Translations under genes and position numbers: made by a program | From: Acidovorax sp. NO-1 | Lineage (GTDB): Bacteria; Pseudomonadota; Gammaproteobacteria; Burkholderiales; Burkholderiaceae_C | Reading direction: 5' to 3' | NCBI RefSeq assembly: GCF_000238595.1 | Contig: NZ_AGTS01000090.1 | Location: forward strand, 40,192 to 104,191 | Length of the DNA stretch: 64,000 nt | Notes under the pieces: model-generated | Seen by the model: the letters and a program-made list of their open reading frames with translations, nothing else | What the model was told of the DNA's origin: nothing | Databases searched by the model: none | Shown: positions 1 through 8,199 of the stretch, one piece after another | Layout: the number at the start of each line of letters is the position of its first letter | Position numbering within the stretch: position 1 is the first letter of the stretch

Positions 1-2
1 TG

Positions 3-314
3 CGCACTTGGCGTTGGCCTGGCAACGTGCGCGAACTCGCGCATGCGGTCCAGCGGGCGCTGGCGTTGGCCTCGATGAATGCAGACCTGACCCTTGACGA
101 TTTCGGGGGGCATCTCTTGACTGCGTCGCCCAGCGCCGATGCCACCAGCGGTAGTGTGCTGCAGCAACTCACTCGCCAAGCCATCGAGCAGGCCCTGCAG
201 CAGACTGGCGGCAGCGTTACCCAGGCGGCACGGCTGTTGGGCATCGGCCGTGCCACGTTATACCGCCGCCTGAGACGCGCAGATTCGGGCAATGTGCCGG
301 GAGTCAGAAGCTGA
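3..314 (+). CDS. Sigma-54-dependent activator, C-terminal fragment
   Basis: The gene enters from the left edge, so only the last 103 residues are seen. The frame opens with WPGNVREL, the signature at the end of the AAA+ domain of NtrC-family activators. It ends in a Fis-type helix-turn-helix (IEQALQQTGGSVTQAARLLG, then RATLYRRLRR). Such proteins bind upstream of -24/-12 promoters and drive RNA polymerase-sigma-54 by ATP hydrolysis. The sensory domain lies outside the window, so the inducer is unknown. Its stop overlaps the end of the convergent OmpW-like gene by 11 bases. The family is secure; the target is not. Confidence 0.9.
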   Translation, partial: RTWRWPGNVRELAHAVQRALALASMNADLTLDDFGGHLLTASPSADATSGSVLQQLTRQAIEQALQQTGGSVTQAARLLGIGRATLYRRLRRADSGNVPGVRS

Positions 315-978
315 AATGCAGGCCGGCGTGCACCACCACGGGGTCAAGGGTGCTGCGGGCACGCACCGGCGGACCGCCTGCGGCTGGCAGCGTGCCGGTG
401 GCCGTCGTCTTGAGGAGTATCTTTTTGACATCGACGAACACCCCCCACCTCGGGCCGAGTGGAAACTCTACGCCCGCCTGCAGCGCAGAGCCCCAGCCAC
501 TCCTGGCATCCAGTCCCTGGATGGCGCCGTCGCGCGACTCCAGGACCCGGTAATAGACTGCCCCGGCACCGGCGTAAGGACGGATGCTTCCGGCCGCACC
601 CCATCGGTACTGCATCGCCAGCACCAGTGGCCCGTACTTGATCTCGCCGAAGCGGCCAGCGCTCGCGACAGTGCCGGTGCCGTCGATGCGGCTGGTGGGC
701 GGCACGCCCAACGTGGCCGAGGCCGACCAGTGAGGTGTCAATGCGTATCCGACCTCAAGCGCCGCCGTGGTGCTGTCCGATGCCTTTGCTCCGGCGCCGC
801 TTACCGGTTGGCCTGCCAATGTGAGAGCCGAATGATCGTGGAATGTGACTCTAGCGGCGCCGACATGCAGCCACCAGCGGGCTTCTTCGGTGTCGGCGGC
901 TGTGGCGGCGGTCGTGACGAGAGCGAAGGCGGCCAACGCCGCAAATCGCTTCTTTCGGTGATGCCTGGGTAGATTCAT
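304..978 (-). CDS. OmpW-family outer-membrane porin
   Basis: This 224-residue protein begins with a signal peptide (HHRKKRFAALAAFALVTTAA, cleavage near TAA-AD). An eight-strand OmpW-type barrel follows, with WWLHVGAARVTFHD near the N-terminus, LTPHWSASATLGVP in the middle and a terminal HAGLHFSF strand ending in aromatic Phe. OmpW proteins sit in the outer membrane and pass small hydrophobic compounds. The ATG has a GGAGAC ribosome site. It is divergent from an AraC-type regulator about 180 bp away, which may control it. Here it could admit aromatic compounds or esters; that role is inferred from context. Confidence 0.88.
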   Translation of the reverse strand: MNLPRHHRKKRFAALAAFALVTTAATAADTEEARWWLHVGAARVTFHDHSALTLAGQPVSGAGAKASDSTTAALEVGYALTPHWSASATLGVPPTSRIDGTGTVASAGRFGEIKYGPLVLAMQYRWGAAGSIRPYAGAGAVYYRVLESRDGAIQGLDARSGWGSALQAGVEFPLGPRWGVFVDVKKILLKTTATGTLPAAGGPPVRARSTLDPVVVHAGLHFSF

Positions 979-1159
979 GCACTTGTCTCCTTGCTTCGGC
1001 TGTCATGTGTGGTTGCCGCATTGCGGCACGACCATGGTTCCGGGTCGCGGCTGCCATCGCAATCGCTTGCGCGCCGGCGAGAGCGGAAATGCGCAAGGCG
1101 ATCATCAGGATATGAACTCTGGTCGCGTACAGCGCCGATGAGCAGAAGCCCCGAACACC

Positions 1160-2161
1160 ATGCCATCCTTCGCTTTGCCGCAGTTTCTTTTCGCTGGTCT
1201 CGACTTCCGCCATGGTCGACTTTTCGACACGCGTGATGCGGGTGAAGCGCAGACCCGGCTTGGTCAGGTCTTCAGTCCCCATGCCTTGCGCGTGCTCGAT
1301 GACGGCGCCCGCTTTCATGCCTGGGCGGACCACCTGCCATTTGGTTCGCTGTCGTTGAATCGGCTGGCTTGGCAGGCGCCGGTGGCTGTGGACCCCGGCG
1401 CATTGCTCGACTACTACCTGCTTTGCTTTCCATTGGCCGGCCACATCGAGTACCGGCATGGCCGTGAATTGCGGCGAGCTGGCCCTGGAGACCTTGCAGT
1501 CGTGGGCGGCGGAGAGCGCTTCCACTTCACGGCGGCAGTCGGCTACGAGCAACTCGTCCTGCGTATTGAGCGACAGGCTGTGGAAACCGCCTGGACGGCG
1601 CTTGCCGGAACCGTCCCGCGAGCGCCGATCTGCTTCTACAACCCCGATTCGGAGTGGACAGTCAGCGCGCTTGCCCCTGCGCTGGGACTTTTGACGGGCG
1701 CCCTTCGTGGGGAATTCGATGGCACAGCACTTCGGCACCTGGACGTGCGGTTGCAAGATCTCTTGCTGACCACATTGCTGCTACAGCATCCCCATTCAGC
1801 AAGACCGACGGCGATACAGTCCGTCCGCTCAAACCCGGCCTGCTTGCGCAAGGCCAAGGCTTTCTTGCTGGAACGCCTGGAGGAACCGATGTCGCTGATC
1901 AGGCTGTCGGAAGGCATAGGCGTACCAGGACGAACCCTGCAGGCCGCATTCCAGGCCAGCGACGGGCTGGGGCCCATGCAATGGCTGCGCGCGCGGCGGC
2001 TGGAAGGCGTCCGCGCCGCGCTGTTGGAAAAAAATGGGGCGCCGCCCCGTGTGGCGGCGACGGCCTTGCGTTTTGGCTTCACCCACCTGGGCGAATTTAC
2101 GCAGCACTATCGCCGGGCCTTCGGTGAAACGCCCAGCCAAACCTTGGGGCGACGCACCTGA
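1160..2161 (+). CDS. AraC/XylS-family transcriptional regulator
   Basis: The product has 333 residues. Residues about 50-200 resemble the AraC-binding-like ligand domain of XylS/BenR/FeaR regulators, and about 225-330 hold two helix-turn-helix motifs. The end (FGFTHLGEFTQHYRRAFGET) is the typical second HTH and core of XylS-type proteins, which usually sense aromatic acids. The gene is divergent from ompW. It ends exactly where the convergent carboxylesterase ends, the two stop codons being adjacent at 2159-2164. It may regulate ompW, the esterase or both. Effector and target are unknown. Confidence 0.88.
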   Translation: MPSFALPQFLFAGLDFRHGRLFDTRDAGEAQTRLGQVFSPHALRVLDDGARFHAWADHLPFGSLSLNRLAWQAPVAVDPGALLDYYLLCFPLAGHIEYRHGRELRRAGPGDLAVVGGGERFHFTAAVGYEQLVLRIERQAVETAWTALAGTVPRAPICFYNPDSEWTVSALAPALGLLTGALRGEFDGTALRHLDVRLQDLLLTTLLLQHPHSARPTAIQSVRSNPACLRKAKAFLLERLEEPMSLIRLSEGIGVPGRTLQAAFQASDGLGPMQWLRARRLEGVRAALLEKNGAPPRVAATALRFGFTHLGEFTQHYRRAFGETPSQTLGRRT

Positions 2162-3943
2162 TCAGACCTCCACACTGGGCCGAAAGGCTGTGGCAGGCAG
2201 ATGGCAGCCGAATTCAGTGCACCAGCGCGCATACTCGGCTTCATCGCCATGACCTGCGAACAGAGGATTCCACAAGAATGTCCGCGCATAGACCCGGCAG
2301 CGCGCGGTCCCATCCTGTAGCTCCGGTGTTGTGTGCAGGGCATGCTTGAGTTGATCGATTTCCTGTCTCACTTCGGCCATGCGCCAGCCGCCTGCAGCGG
2401 GGCTGTCCCAGATCAGGCTGCGCCCCGAATCGAGCGTGCGTGCAAGCCAGGCGGTGCCGTCAGGCAGTGCAGGGTGGCCCGTGCGCGCAAAGGACGTCCA
2501 GGCGTCGCCCATCGCATGGGCCAGTGCCGAACGGGCCGTGCGGTTGAATGGGGTATTGATCTTGAAGACGTCCAATTCGCCGGCGATGTCCCGGAAGGGG
2601 AAAGCCATTTCCATGCCGTGCGCTGCGCCGAGCAGCAGGTCCGGCCGCACGAATGGGAGGGCGAGTACCTCATCCCAGTCGAAGCGATACGTCCAGACCT
2701 GGGCATGTCCACCGACCAGCATGGCATCCGCCGACCCATCAACGTGCATTGCCTGCCATGCCTGAGATAGAAAGCCCGACTCGGTCAGGTATGCCGCACG
2801 ATCGCGTAGCAGCGGCAATCCGCCGGGCAGCAGGTGCACATGCTCTGGCTTGTCAGCGAGAAAGGTCCTGTACTCGTCTCGGTTGTTGCCCAGAATGACG
2901 GGGACGCGGTTCCATCGACCGGAGCGGAAGACCTCGGACAAAGGTTCGCGAGGGAGAACCACACCGTCGCGCACAGGGCGGGGCGCAAGATAGATGCCCG
3001 CGGTGCCAGGGCGGAATACGCTGAGCAGTTGATTGGGTGTGAGGCTGCGCAGCCAGTCCGCCGTGGCCCGGGCCGTCCCCGCAGCTGGACCGCCAAACCG
3101 TCTGCGTAGCCGGTTTTCCACTTCGCGAGCGCTGGTCCGATGGCTTTCCAGTGGCGCATTTGTGGCGTAGCTCGCCTGCGTTTCACTGAAGGTTTCGGTG
3201 ACTGGCGATTGCGCGATGGCTCGGTGGAACAAACCCGCCGCCAGCGGGCTTGCCAGTAGCGTCAGCACGTTCTGGCCGCCGGCTGACTCTCCGAAGATCG
3301 TGACGCAATCCGGTTCCCCGCCGAAGGCCGCAATGTTCTGTCGTACCCATTGGAGAGCCAGAATCAGGTCCAGGGTGCCGAAGTTGCCTGATCGCTCCTC
3401 TTGCGTGGCATCGTCGGCTTCAGCGAGATCGGGGTGACGAAACCAGCCCAGCACTCCAAGCCGATAGTTGACGGTGACGACAACCAGTCCATCCCGCGCG
3501 GCGAGATTACGGATCGCGTCGTAGCTGGCGGAAGTGCCTACTGCGTTGCCGCCGCCGTGGATCCACACCATCACAGGCCGACGTTCGGTGCCCTGGGGCA
3601 CCTCCTCAGGCAGCCAAGGAGGGGCGAAGACGTTGAGGTGCAAGCAATCTTCGTCCCCAACGATCTGGCCATGTATGCGCTTTGGCAGCGGGGCCAGCAG
3701 TCCCGCGTACTGTGGTGCCATCGGTCCATGGGCGAGCGCTTCGCGTACCCCTTGCCAGGGTGCTGCAGCACGCGGGGCTCTCCACCGCAGCGCTCCCACC
3801 GGGGCCGTTGCATATGGGATGCCTCGCCAAGCGTGGATGTTCTCAGGCTCCATGCTGCCAATCACTTCGCCCATCACGAGCTTTCTGCGTGTGGCGGGGT
3901 GTGCGCCGCGTGCCCTTTTGTTCTGAATCGATGACTGTTCCAT
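2162..3943 (-). CDS. Type B carboxylesterase (para-nitrobenzyl esterase family)
   Basis: This is an alpha/beta-hydrolase of the cholinesterase/type B esterase family. It shows WRGIPYATAPVGALRW near the N-terminus, the oxyanion segment MVWIHGGGNAVGT, the nucleophile elbow TIFGESAGGQN with the catalytic Ser, and GAAHGMEMAFPF with the likely catalytic His. Family members split carboxylic esters, often aromatic or alkyl ones. The ATG at 3943 (593 residues) was chosen over a GTG at 3982; family alignment would allow a start about 24 codons further in. No signal peptide is seen, so it is probably cytoplasmic. Beside an AraC/XylS regulator it may release aromatic acids; the substrate is unknown. Confidence 0.88.
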   Translation of the reverse strand: MEQSSIQNKRARGAHPATRRKLVMGEVIGSMEPENIHAWRGIPYATAPVGALRWRAPRAAAPWQGVREALAHGPMAPQYAGLLAPLPKRIHGQIVGDEDCLHLNVFAPPWLPEEVPQGTERRPVMVWIHGGGNAVGTSASYDAIRNLAARDGLVVVTVNYRLGVLGWFRHPDLAEADDATQEERSGNFGTLDLILALQWVRQNIAAFGGEPDCVTIFGESAGGQNVLTLLASPLAAGLFHRAIAQSPVTETFSETQASYATNAPLESHRTSAREVENRLRRRFGGPAAGTARATADWLRSLTPNQLLSVFRPGTAGIYLAPRPVRDGVVLPREPLSEVFRSGRWNRVPVILGNNRDEYRTFLADKPEHVHLLPGGLPLLRDRAAYLTESGFLSQAWQAMHVDGSADAMLVGGHAQVWTYRFDWDEVLALPFVRPDLLLGAAHGMEMAFPFRDIAGELDVFKINTPFNRTARSALAHAMGDAWTSFARTGHPALPDGTAWLARTLDSGRSLIWDSPAAGGWRMAEVRQEIDQLKHALHTTPELQDGTARCRVYARTFLWNPLFAGHGDEAEYARWCTEFGCHLPATAFRPSVEV

Positions 3944-4204
3944 GTGCCCGGACGTTGATGTGTTGAGGTAGAGATGGTTCACGCTCTACCCAGGCGATGG
4001 CAATCGCTGTTGCGCAGAAATTACGGAATCACGCAGCTTTGGTTGGAAGTGGTGCCCTGGAGCGTCGAACAGCTCGGTGCTATTACCCCTCGGCGTGCAC
4101 TCATTCACCGAGGATCCCGTTTTGCGATGGCACCGTATTTGCCGACCAGCGCTGCACAGCACCCTCCTTCTCGCCCCGTTGGCCAAGCCGACGACTCGCT
4201 GATG

Positions 4205-4280
4205 AACCAGACCATCGCGCTGCTGGATAGGGTGCTACGCCAGCAGTTGGGTCCGTTCGAGCTGGAGGTAATGGCGGGGG
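4205..4280 (+). repeat. Direct repeat copy 1 (about 75 bp) left of the tannase
   Basis: This segment closely matches 7990-8066 in the same orientation, including the run GGTGCTACGCCAGCAGTTGG. The match covers about 75 bp with scattered mismatches. It lies in the 462-bp stretch 3944-4405 between the two esterase genes. I see no convincing gene there: the 112-codon frame across it overlaps the esterase start and resembles no known family. The two copies bracket the tannase, its AraC regulator and a dead transposase. Confidence 0.75.
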
Positions 4281-4405
4281 GGCATCGGTTTGCCGGGCAA
4301 TTTGCTGGATGAATGGCACATATCTCCACTCCAGTTCGCCTTAACCGGTGCAAATGTGAGTGACCCCGGCCATAGCTCCGCTACGAACGTCGGTTGCACT
4401 GTCGA

Positions 4406-6247
4406 TTATCGGCAAACATAGCTCGCCGCAAGATAGGCATCACCTGACGTGTAAGTCGTTTTCAGTGGGTACGCGCAGACCGGCAGACTGATCTCTTCGG
4501 GGGCGCCAGGAACGGATGATGCAACGATGCCCTCTGGCGCCCGGCCATGCTCTACCCATTCAACCAGCAGCTTGTGCAGGTCCCCCGCCGCAGGGTGGGG
4601 CATCGGCGGTGAAGCGCCATGGTTCGACGTTTGATTCATGGGGCCATGGCCCATCCCGGCGTACTCGTAGTAGCGATAAAACTCTTGCACGGGAACTGGC
4701 CCGCCCATGGTCGCCAGGACACGCTCGTAATACTGTCGAGACCCTTGGGGAGGGATCAGCGGATCCGCCATCCCGGCATAGTGGATCAGTTTGCCGCCGC
4801 GCGCCTTGAATGCAGTCAGGTCCGGGTCGTCCGTGTTGATGAAGCCAAACTGCGATTGCAGCGCGATACCGGCGTCGTAGGCGTTATTGAGCTGCGCATA
4901 GCTCAGCGTTTTCCATGCGTCCGCTCCATTGCCGGTTGCGTTGGTGAACAAGGTACTGGCGATTCGATAGTCCTGCAGTTCAAATGCAACCATCTCCGAA
5001 GCAATCGGGAATACAGCGGGCGTGGCGAGCAGAGCCAGGCTCGTTCCGCGTGTCAAGCCGTACCACCGATGCACACCTTCAATAGGACCAAACCCGTTGT
5101 CGATCGCGGGATCTGGCACGCTTCCGTCCGAGGTCATGCCATACCAGATCTTGTTGATTGCCAGTGCTTGGGGCTGGGTCACGCAGGCCGAGGTTCCATT
5201 GGTTCCGCCGCTGCCAACACAAAGAACCTTGGCGTCCTTTGTCGGGTCGTAGCGGCAACTGGCCGGGTCGAGCACAAAGCCCAAATGCTTGCCCCCCACA
5301 ATGTCGCAAGCGGAGATCGCAGCGTTTGAGACCAGATCCAACTGCTCCAGCGACATGTAGTTGCCGCCGAGATCCTGGTGAATGACGATTTGCGGGTAGA
5401 GTTCTGCAGTGATGAACTTGGTCCAATTGATTGCAGGGTAGCCTGCCAGAATTCCATCGAAATCGCCGGGGTGCGCCTGCGCGAGCTTGAGGGCTTGCCG
5501 CCCGCCCGTTGAGCCACCGTCCCAATACGAAAATTTGGGTGCTGTACCGTAGTAGGCTTGTGCAAGCGCTTTGGTCTTGACCGCCTGCTCGTGAATTGCC
5601 CTGGAGGCGAAGTCGTTCCAGAGGGTCGTGTTGATCGAACCGTCAGGGTTCACGGCAAATGACGCTTGGAAGCTTGGTGGGCTACCGCTATGGCCTGTGT
5701 CGGTTGACGAGGAAACCGACCCGTCCTGGCCTGCGATGTCAGCGGGAAAACGAATATCCCCGCTGTTCGTCGCGGAAGAGATTGCCGTGGTATCTGCCTC
5801 TTCCGTACCTGCCCAGCCACCGCCACCCACCGCATGCACTCGGCCATTCCATGCTGACTTGGCGGGTAGCCATACTTCGATTCCGATCCCTGGAGAGGTT
5901 GATGGCGCATTGACTGGGCCGGGATTGCCGGGGCCGACAAGAAGCTTGACCAAGCAAAGGGCATTGGCCGCTTTCGGCGTCTGCGCAGTGGCCGCGCCGG
6001 ACAGGACGAGGGGGTCGCCTTTTTTGAAGGCTTTCACAAGGAGCACAGTGGTGTGGGCATCCGGCTTGAAGTTGGCCGTGATCGAGTCATCGCACGTCAA
6101 CTGTGTGGTTTCCGCAGCGTGGTCCTTGCCGCTTCCTCCGCAGGCAACCAGGGCGAGGCTGAGCGACGCGGCAAAAGCGGTTGCGGCCCAAGCGCCCGAA
6201 AGCCGGGCTGGTCCGCAGGCCGAGAGGCGGCCTTGGATCGTGGTCAT
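4406..6247 (-). CDS. Tannase/feruloyl esterase/MHETase-family lipoprotein
   Basis: This 613-residue protein has a lipoprotein signal peptide with lipobox LVAC (Cys36), so it is probably a membrane-anchored periplasmic or outer-membrane protein. The tannase fold shows the nucleophile elbow YWDGGSTGGRQAL (Ser246), the acid HYAGMADPLIP (Asp495) and the base YAGMGHGPM (His534). Family members hydrolyse aromatic esters (gallate, ferulate, mono-hydroxyethyl terephthalate). Most have Cys next to the catalytic Ser and His (CS-D-HC) forming a disulfide; here both are Gly (245 and 535). The gene is divergent from an AraC regulator, and the shared promoter region holds a BoxR-like TGCA-N6-TGCA site. An aromatic ester is the likely substrate; which one is unknown. 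Confidence 0.85.
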   Translation of the reverse strand: MTTIQGRLSACGPARLSGAWAATAFAASLSLALVACGGSGKDHAAETTQLTCDDSITANFKPDAHTTVLLVKAFKKGDPLVLSGAATAQTPKAANALCLVKLLVGPGNPGPVNAPSTSPGIGIEVWLPAKSAWNGRVHAVGGGGWAGTEEADTTAISSATNSGDIRFPADIAGQDGSVSSSTDTGHSGSPPSFQASFAVNPDGSINTTLWNDFASRAIHEQAVKTKALAQAYYGTAPKFSYWDGGSTGGRQALKLAQAHPGDFDGILAGYPAINWTKFITAELYPQIVIHQDLGGNYMSLEQLDLVSNAAISACDIVGGKHLGFVLDPASCRYDPTKDAKVLCVGSGGTNGTSACVTQPQALAINKIWYGMTSDGSVPDPAIDNGFGPIEGVHRWYGLTRGTSLALLATPAVFPIASEMVAFELQDYRIASTLFTNATGNGADAWKTLSYAQLNNAYDAGIALQSQFGFINTDDPDLTAFKARGGKLIHYAGMADPLIPPQGSRQYYERVLATMGGPVPVQEFYRYYEYAGMGHGPMNQTSNHGASPPMPHPAAGDLHKLLVEWVEHGRAPEGIVASSVPGAPEEISLPVCAYPLKTTYTSGDAYLAASYVCR

Positions 6248-6433
6248 GTTGTCGTCTCCTTAAGTCACGTTGTGTTTTCTCTGGGGACAACGCTGTCAAT
6301 GAATTAAAGTGCATTGATCGATGATCCCCAGCCACGATGCTAGGCGAGCGGATACGGACAATCTATCGAGATATTGCGCTCAATTTTCGAAAAATTGCTC
6401 CTGGCGCATAGGGTTTCCCAGGTTGTTGTTGCA

Positions 6434-6447
6434 TGCATTAAAATGCA
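6434..6447. promoter_or_regulatory. TGCA-N6-TGCA element, candidate BoxR operator
   Basis: TGCATTAAAATGCA lies in the 266-bp divergent promoter region between the tannase and the AraC regulator, with a further TGCA directly before it. It matches the spacing and AT-rich core of the elements upstream of boxR, boxC and the second boxB. A looser half-site (TGCATTGATC) begins at 6310. Binding by BoxR is inferred from the motif alone. Confidence 0.55.
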
Positions 6448-6513
6448 TAAATCAAAGACTGTGTGGATCAGAATGCGCTTGTTCACTGCATCACAACCTA
6501 GCTGAAAGCACCC

Positions 6514-7374
6514 ATGTCGGACTCTGCGCGGCAACCATTGCGACACTTCGAGCCTCTGGCAACGCCGCTCGGCTGGGCGGGGCTTCCCATCACTCTGGAA
6601 CTGTTGCCGGGACAAGCTGAAGTGGGCGCTATGGAGCTGCCAGAAGCCGCCGTGGCCGTGGTGCGAAGCGGAAGAGGAAGGCGGTGGTGGACGACCGCCG
6701 GACGCACGCAGGAGTTCTATTCCGCGCCCGGTGTGGCGGCATTTGCCGAGGCGGGTTTGTGTCTCGACCGGGCACGGTGGGATGGCATTGCCGGCGAAGT
6801 CGTCATGATCCAGTTGCCGCCGTGCATGGTCAATCGCCTGGTCCACGCGGACGTCCGGCCCTTTGCACTGCAAACGCGGCTTGAACTGTTCGCCCCGCCG
6901 TTGGCGAATGTCGTCAATGCGCTGTGGGATGAGGCATCCAGATGCTCTCCCCATAGCCCGATGTACGCTGAAGGGCTGACCATCGCATTGCTGGGCCTGC
7001 TGACTACATTGGGCGGGCCGAGTACAAAGCGATTGCGAAGCAGCGGCCAGTTTGGATCACGGGACAAGACCCGTCTTCAAACCTATATCGCGGAGCACTT
7101 GTCAGGGGACCTGCGCATCTCCAGGCTGGCCGAAGAGGTTCACATGAGTCCCTATCACTTTGCCCGGATGTTCAAGGCGACGTTCGGCAAATCGCCGCAC
7201 GCCTTCGTTCTTGAGCGGCGCATCGATGTGGCGGCCAACGTGCTTCGCTCCACCTCGGAGCAATCTATTACGGAGATCGCAAGCGAGTGCGGCTTTTCCA
7301 GCCAGGCGCATTTCACGGAAGCCTTTCGCCGCATGCTTGGCACCACACCCGCCCGCTGGCGACGAGGCACATAG
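6514..7374 (+). CDS. AraC-family transcriptional regulator
   Basis: The product has 286 residues. The N-terminal half (about 1-170) is a poorly conserved ligand domain. The C-terminal 100 residues carry the AraC double HTH: LRISRLAEEVHMSPYHFARM, then ITEIASECGFSSQAHFTEAF with the closing RRMLGTTPARWR. It is divergent from the tannase gene and is its most likely local regulator. Nothing in the sequence identifies the effector. The family call is strong. Confidence 0.88.
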   Translation: MSDSARQPLRHFEPLATPLGWAGLPITLELLPGQAEVGAMELPEAAVAVVRSGRGRRWWTTAGRTQEFYSAPGVAAFAEAGLCLDRARWDGIAGEVVMIQLPPCMVNRLVHADVRPFALQTRLELFAPPLANVVNALWDEASRCSPHSPMYAEGLTIALLGLLTTLGGPSTKRLRSSGQFGSRDKTRLQTYIAEHLSGDLRISRLAEEVHMSPYHFARMFKATFGKSPHAFVLERRIDVAANVLRSTSEQSITEIASECGFSSQAHFTEAFRRMLGTTPARWRRGT

Positions 7375-7585
7375 TGGCGCTGGGGTTGGCATCAGAGGCT
7401 GTAGGAGAATCTGTACGGTGCAGGCTGCCTGCTAGGAGTCCGTCGGATTTGAACCCGAGCGGTATTGATTGCTGAGTGCAAGGTGTTGTTCAAGACGGCA
7501 TCTGCGCGATTGCCAAGGCCCCCCTGAGGGCACATCAAAGCGCCTGAACATCCAGTCTTGTTGTGATCGAGATGAACTTTTGCTC

Positions 7586-7990
7586 TCACGTCGCTGCGCG
7601 TAGCATGTGCATGCGTTTGACGTTCCAGGCCATGGTCACCAAGCTCCATTCGCCTTGCGCCTGGGGGAGCCCGCGCATACTCATCTGGCGCCAGTCCATT
7701 ACGCGCTTGATGATCCCGAACACTGGCTCCACGGTCTGCTTGCGCAAGCCGTACAGCGCCCGCCCGGCCTGCGTGCCCAGCCAATGCGCCATCTATATCA
7801 CAGCATCCATGGTTTGAGGCTCAGGGGCGCCAGGTGCGAGACGCTCCAGCACGGGCTCATGGTGCTCTTTCACCTTGAGCGCCAGCAGCGGTTCGATCTC
7901 GGCTTGCTTGCAGGCACTCACGTTGGCCTGGCTGTAAAAGCCGTTGTCCCCCAGCAGGGTATGCACCTGGCCCAGCACTGCGGGCAACAC
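7586..7990 (-). pseudogene. Degenerate IS1182-type transposase fragment
   Basis: Two consecutive stretches in one frame are separated by a TAG at 7793-7795. The first contains LLGDNGFYSQANV and IEPLLALKVKEHH. The second contains LRKQTVEPVFGIIKRVM and GEWSLVTMAWNVKRM, typical of the C-terminal catalytic region of IS1182/DDE_Tnp_1 transposases. The N-terminal half is missing, since homology stops at about 7990 where the direct repeat begins. It is an inactive remnant. The whole 7375-8199 stretch has no intact gene, only this relic and the repeat copy. Confidence 0.75.
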
Positions 7991-8066
7991 ACCAATCCAT
8001 AGCTCTGCTGGATAAGGTGCTACGCCAGCAGTTGGGTCAGTTCGAGCTGGAGGTGTTGGCGGCGGG
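7990..8066 (+). repeat. Direct repeat copy 2 (about 75 bp) right of the tannase segment
   Basis: This is the partner of 4205-4280, in the same orientation. It abuts the truncated end of the IS1182-type transposase relic, so it may be a piece of the same lost element or the scar of its rearrangement. Between it and 8200 no coding or RNA feature is evident. Confidence 0.75.
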
Positions 8067-8199
8067 ATCCAATCGCACAGTCTTGAATTGAAGCCGCCGA
8101 TGCAACCTCGCTCGGTAAAAGACTCCCCGCCCCTACTCCCGCAAGCCCTTGTTCAGGTGCAGTCATAACTAATAGTCAGGAGCGGTTTTGGCTTGAGGT

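Noticed and set aside
3974..4312. 112-codon open frame upstream of the tannase
   Set aside because: It overlaps the carboxylesterase start, has no recognisable family, and its tail is merely the direct repeat found again at 7990.
7430..7480. tRNA T-arm-like sequence on the minus strand (GGGTTCAAATCC)
   Set aside because: The flanking bases do not pair as a proper T-stem and no acceptor, D or anticodon arms can be placed around it.
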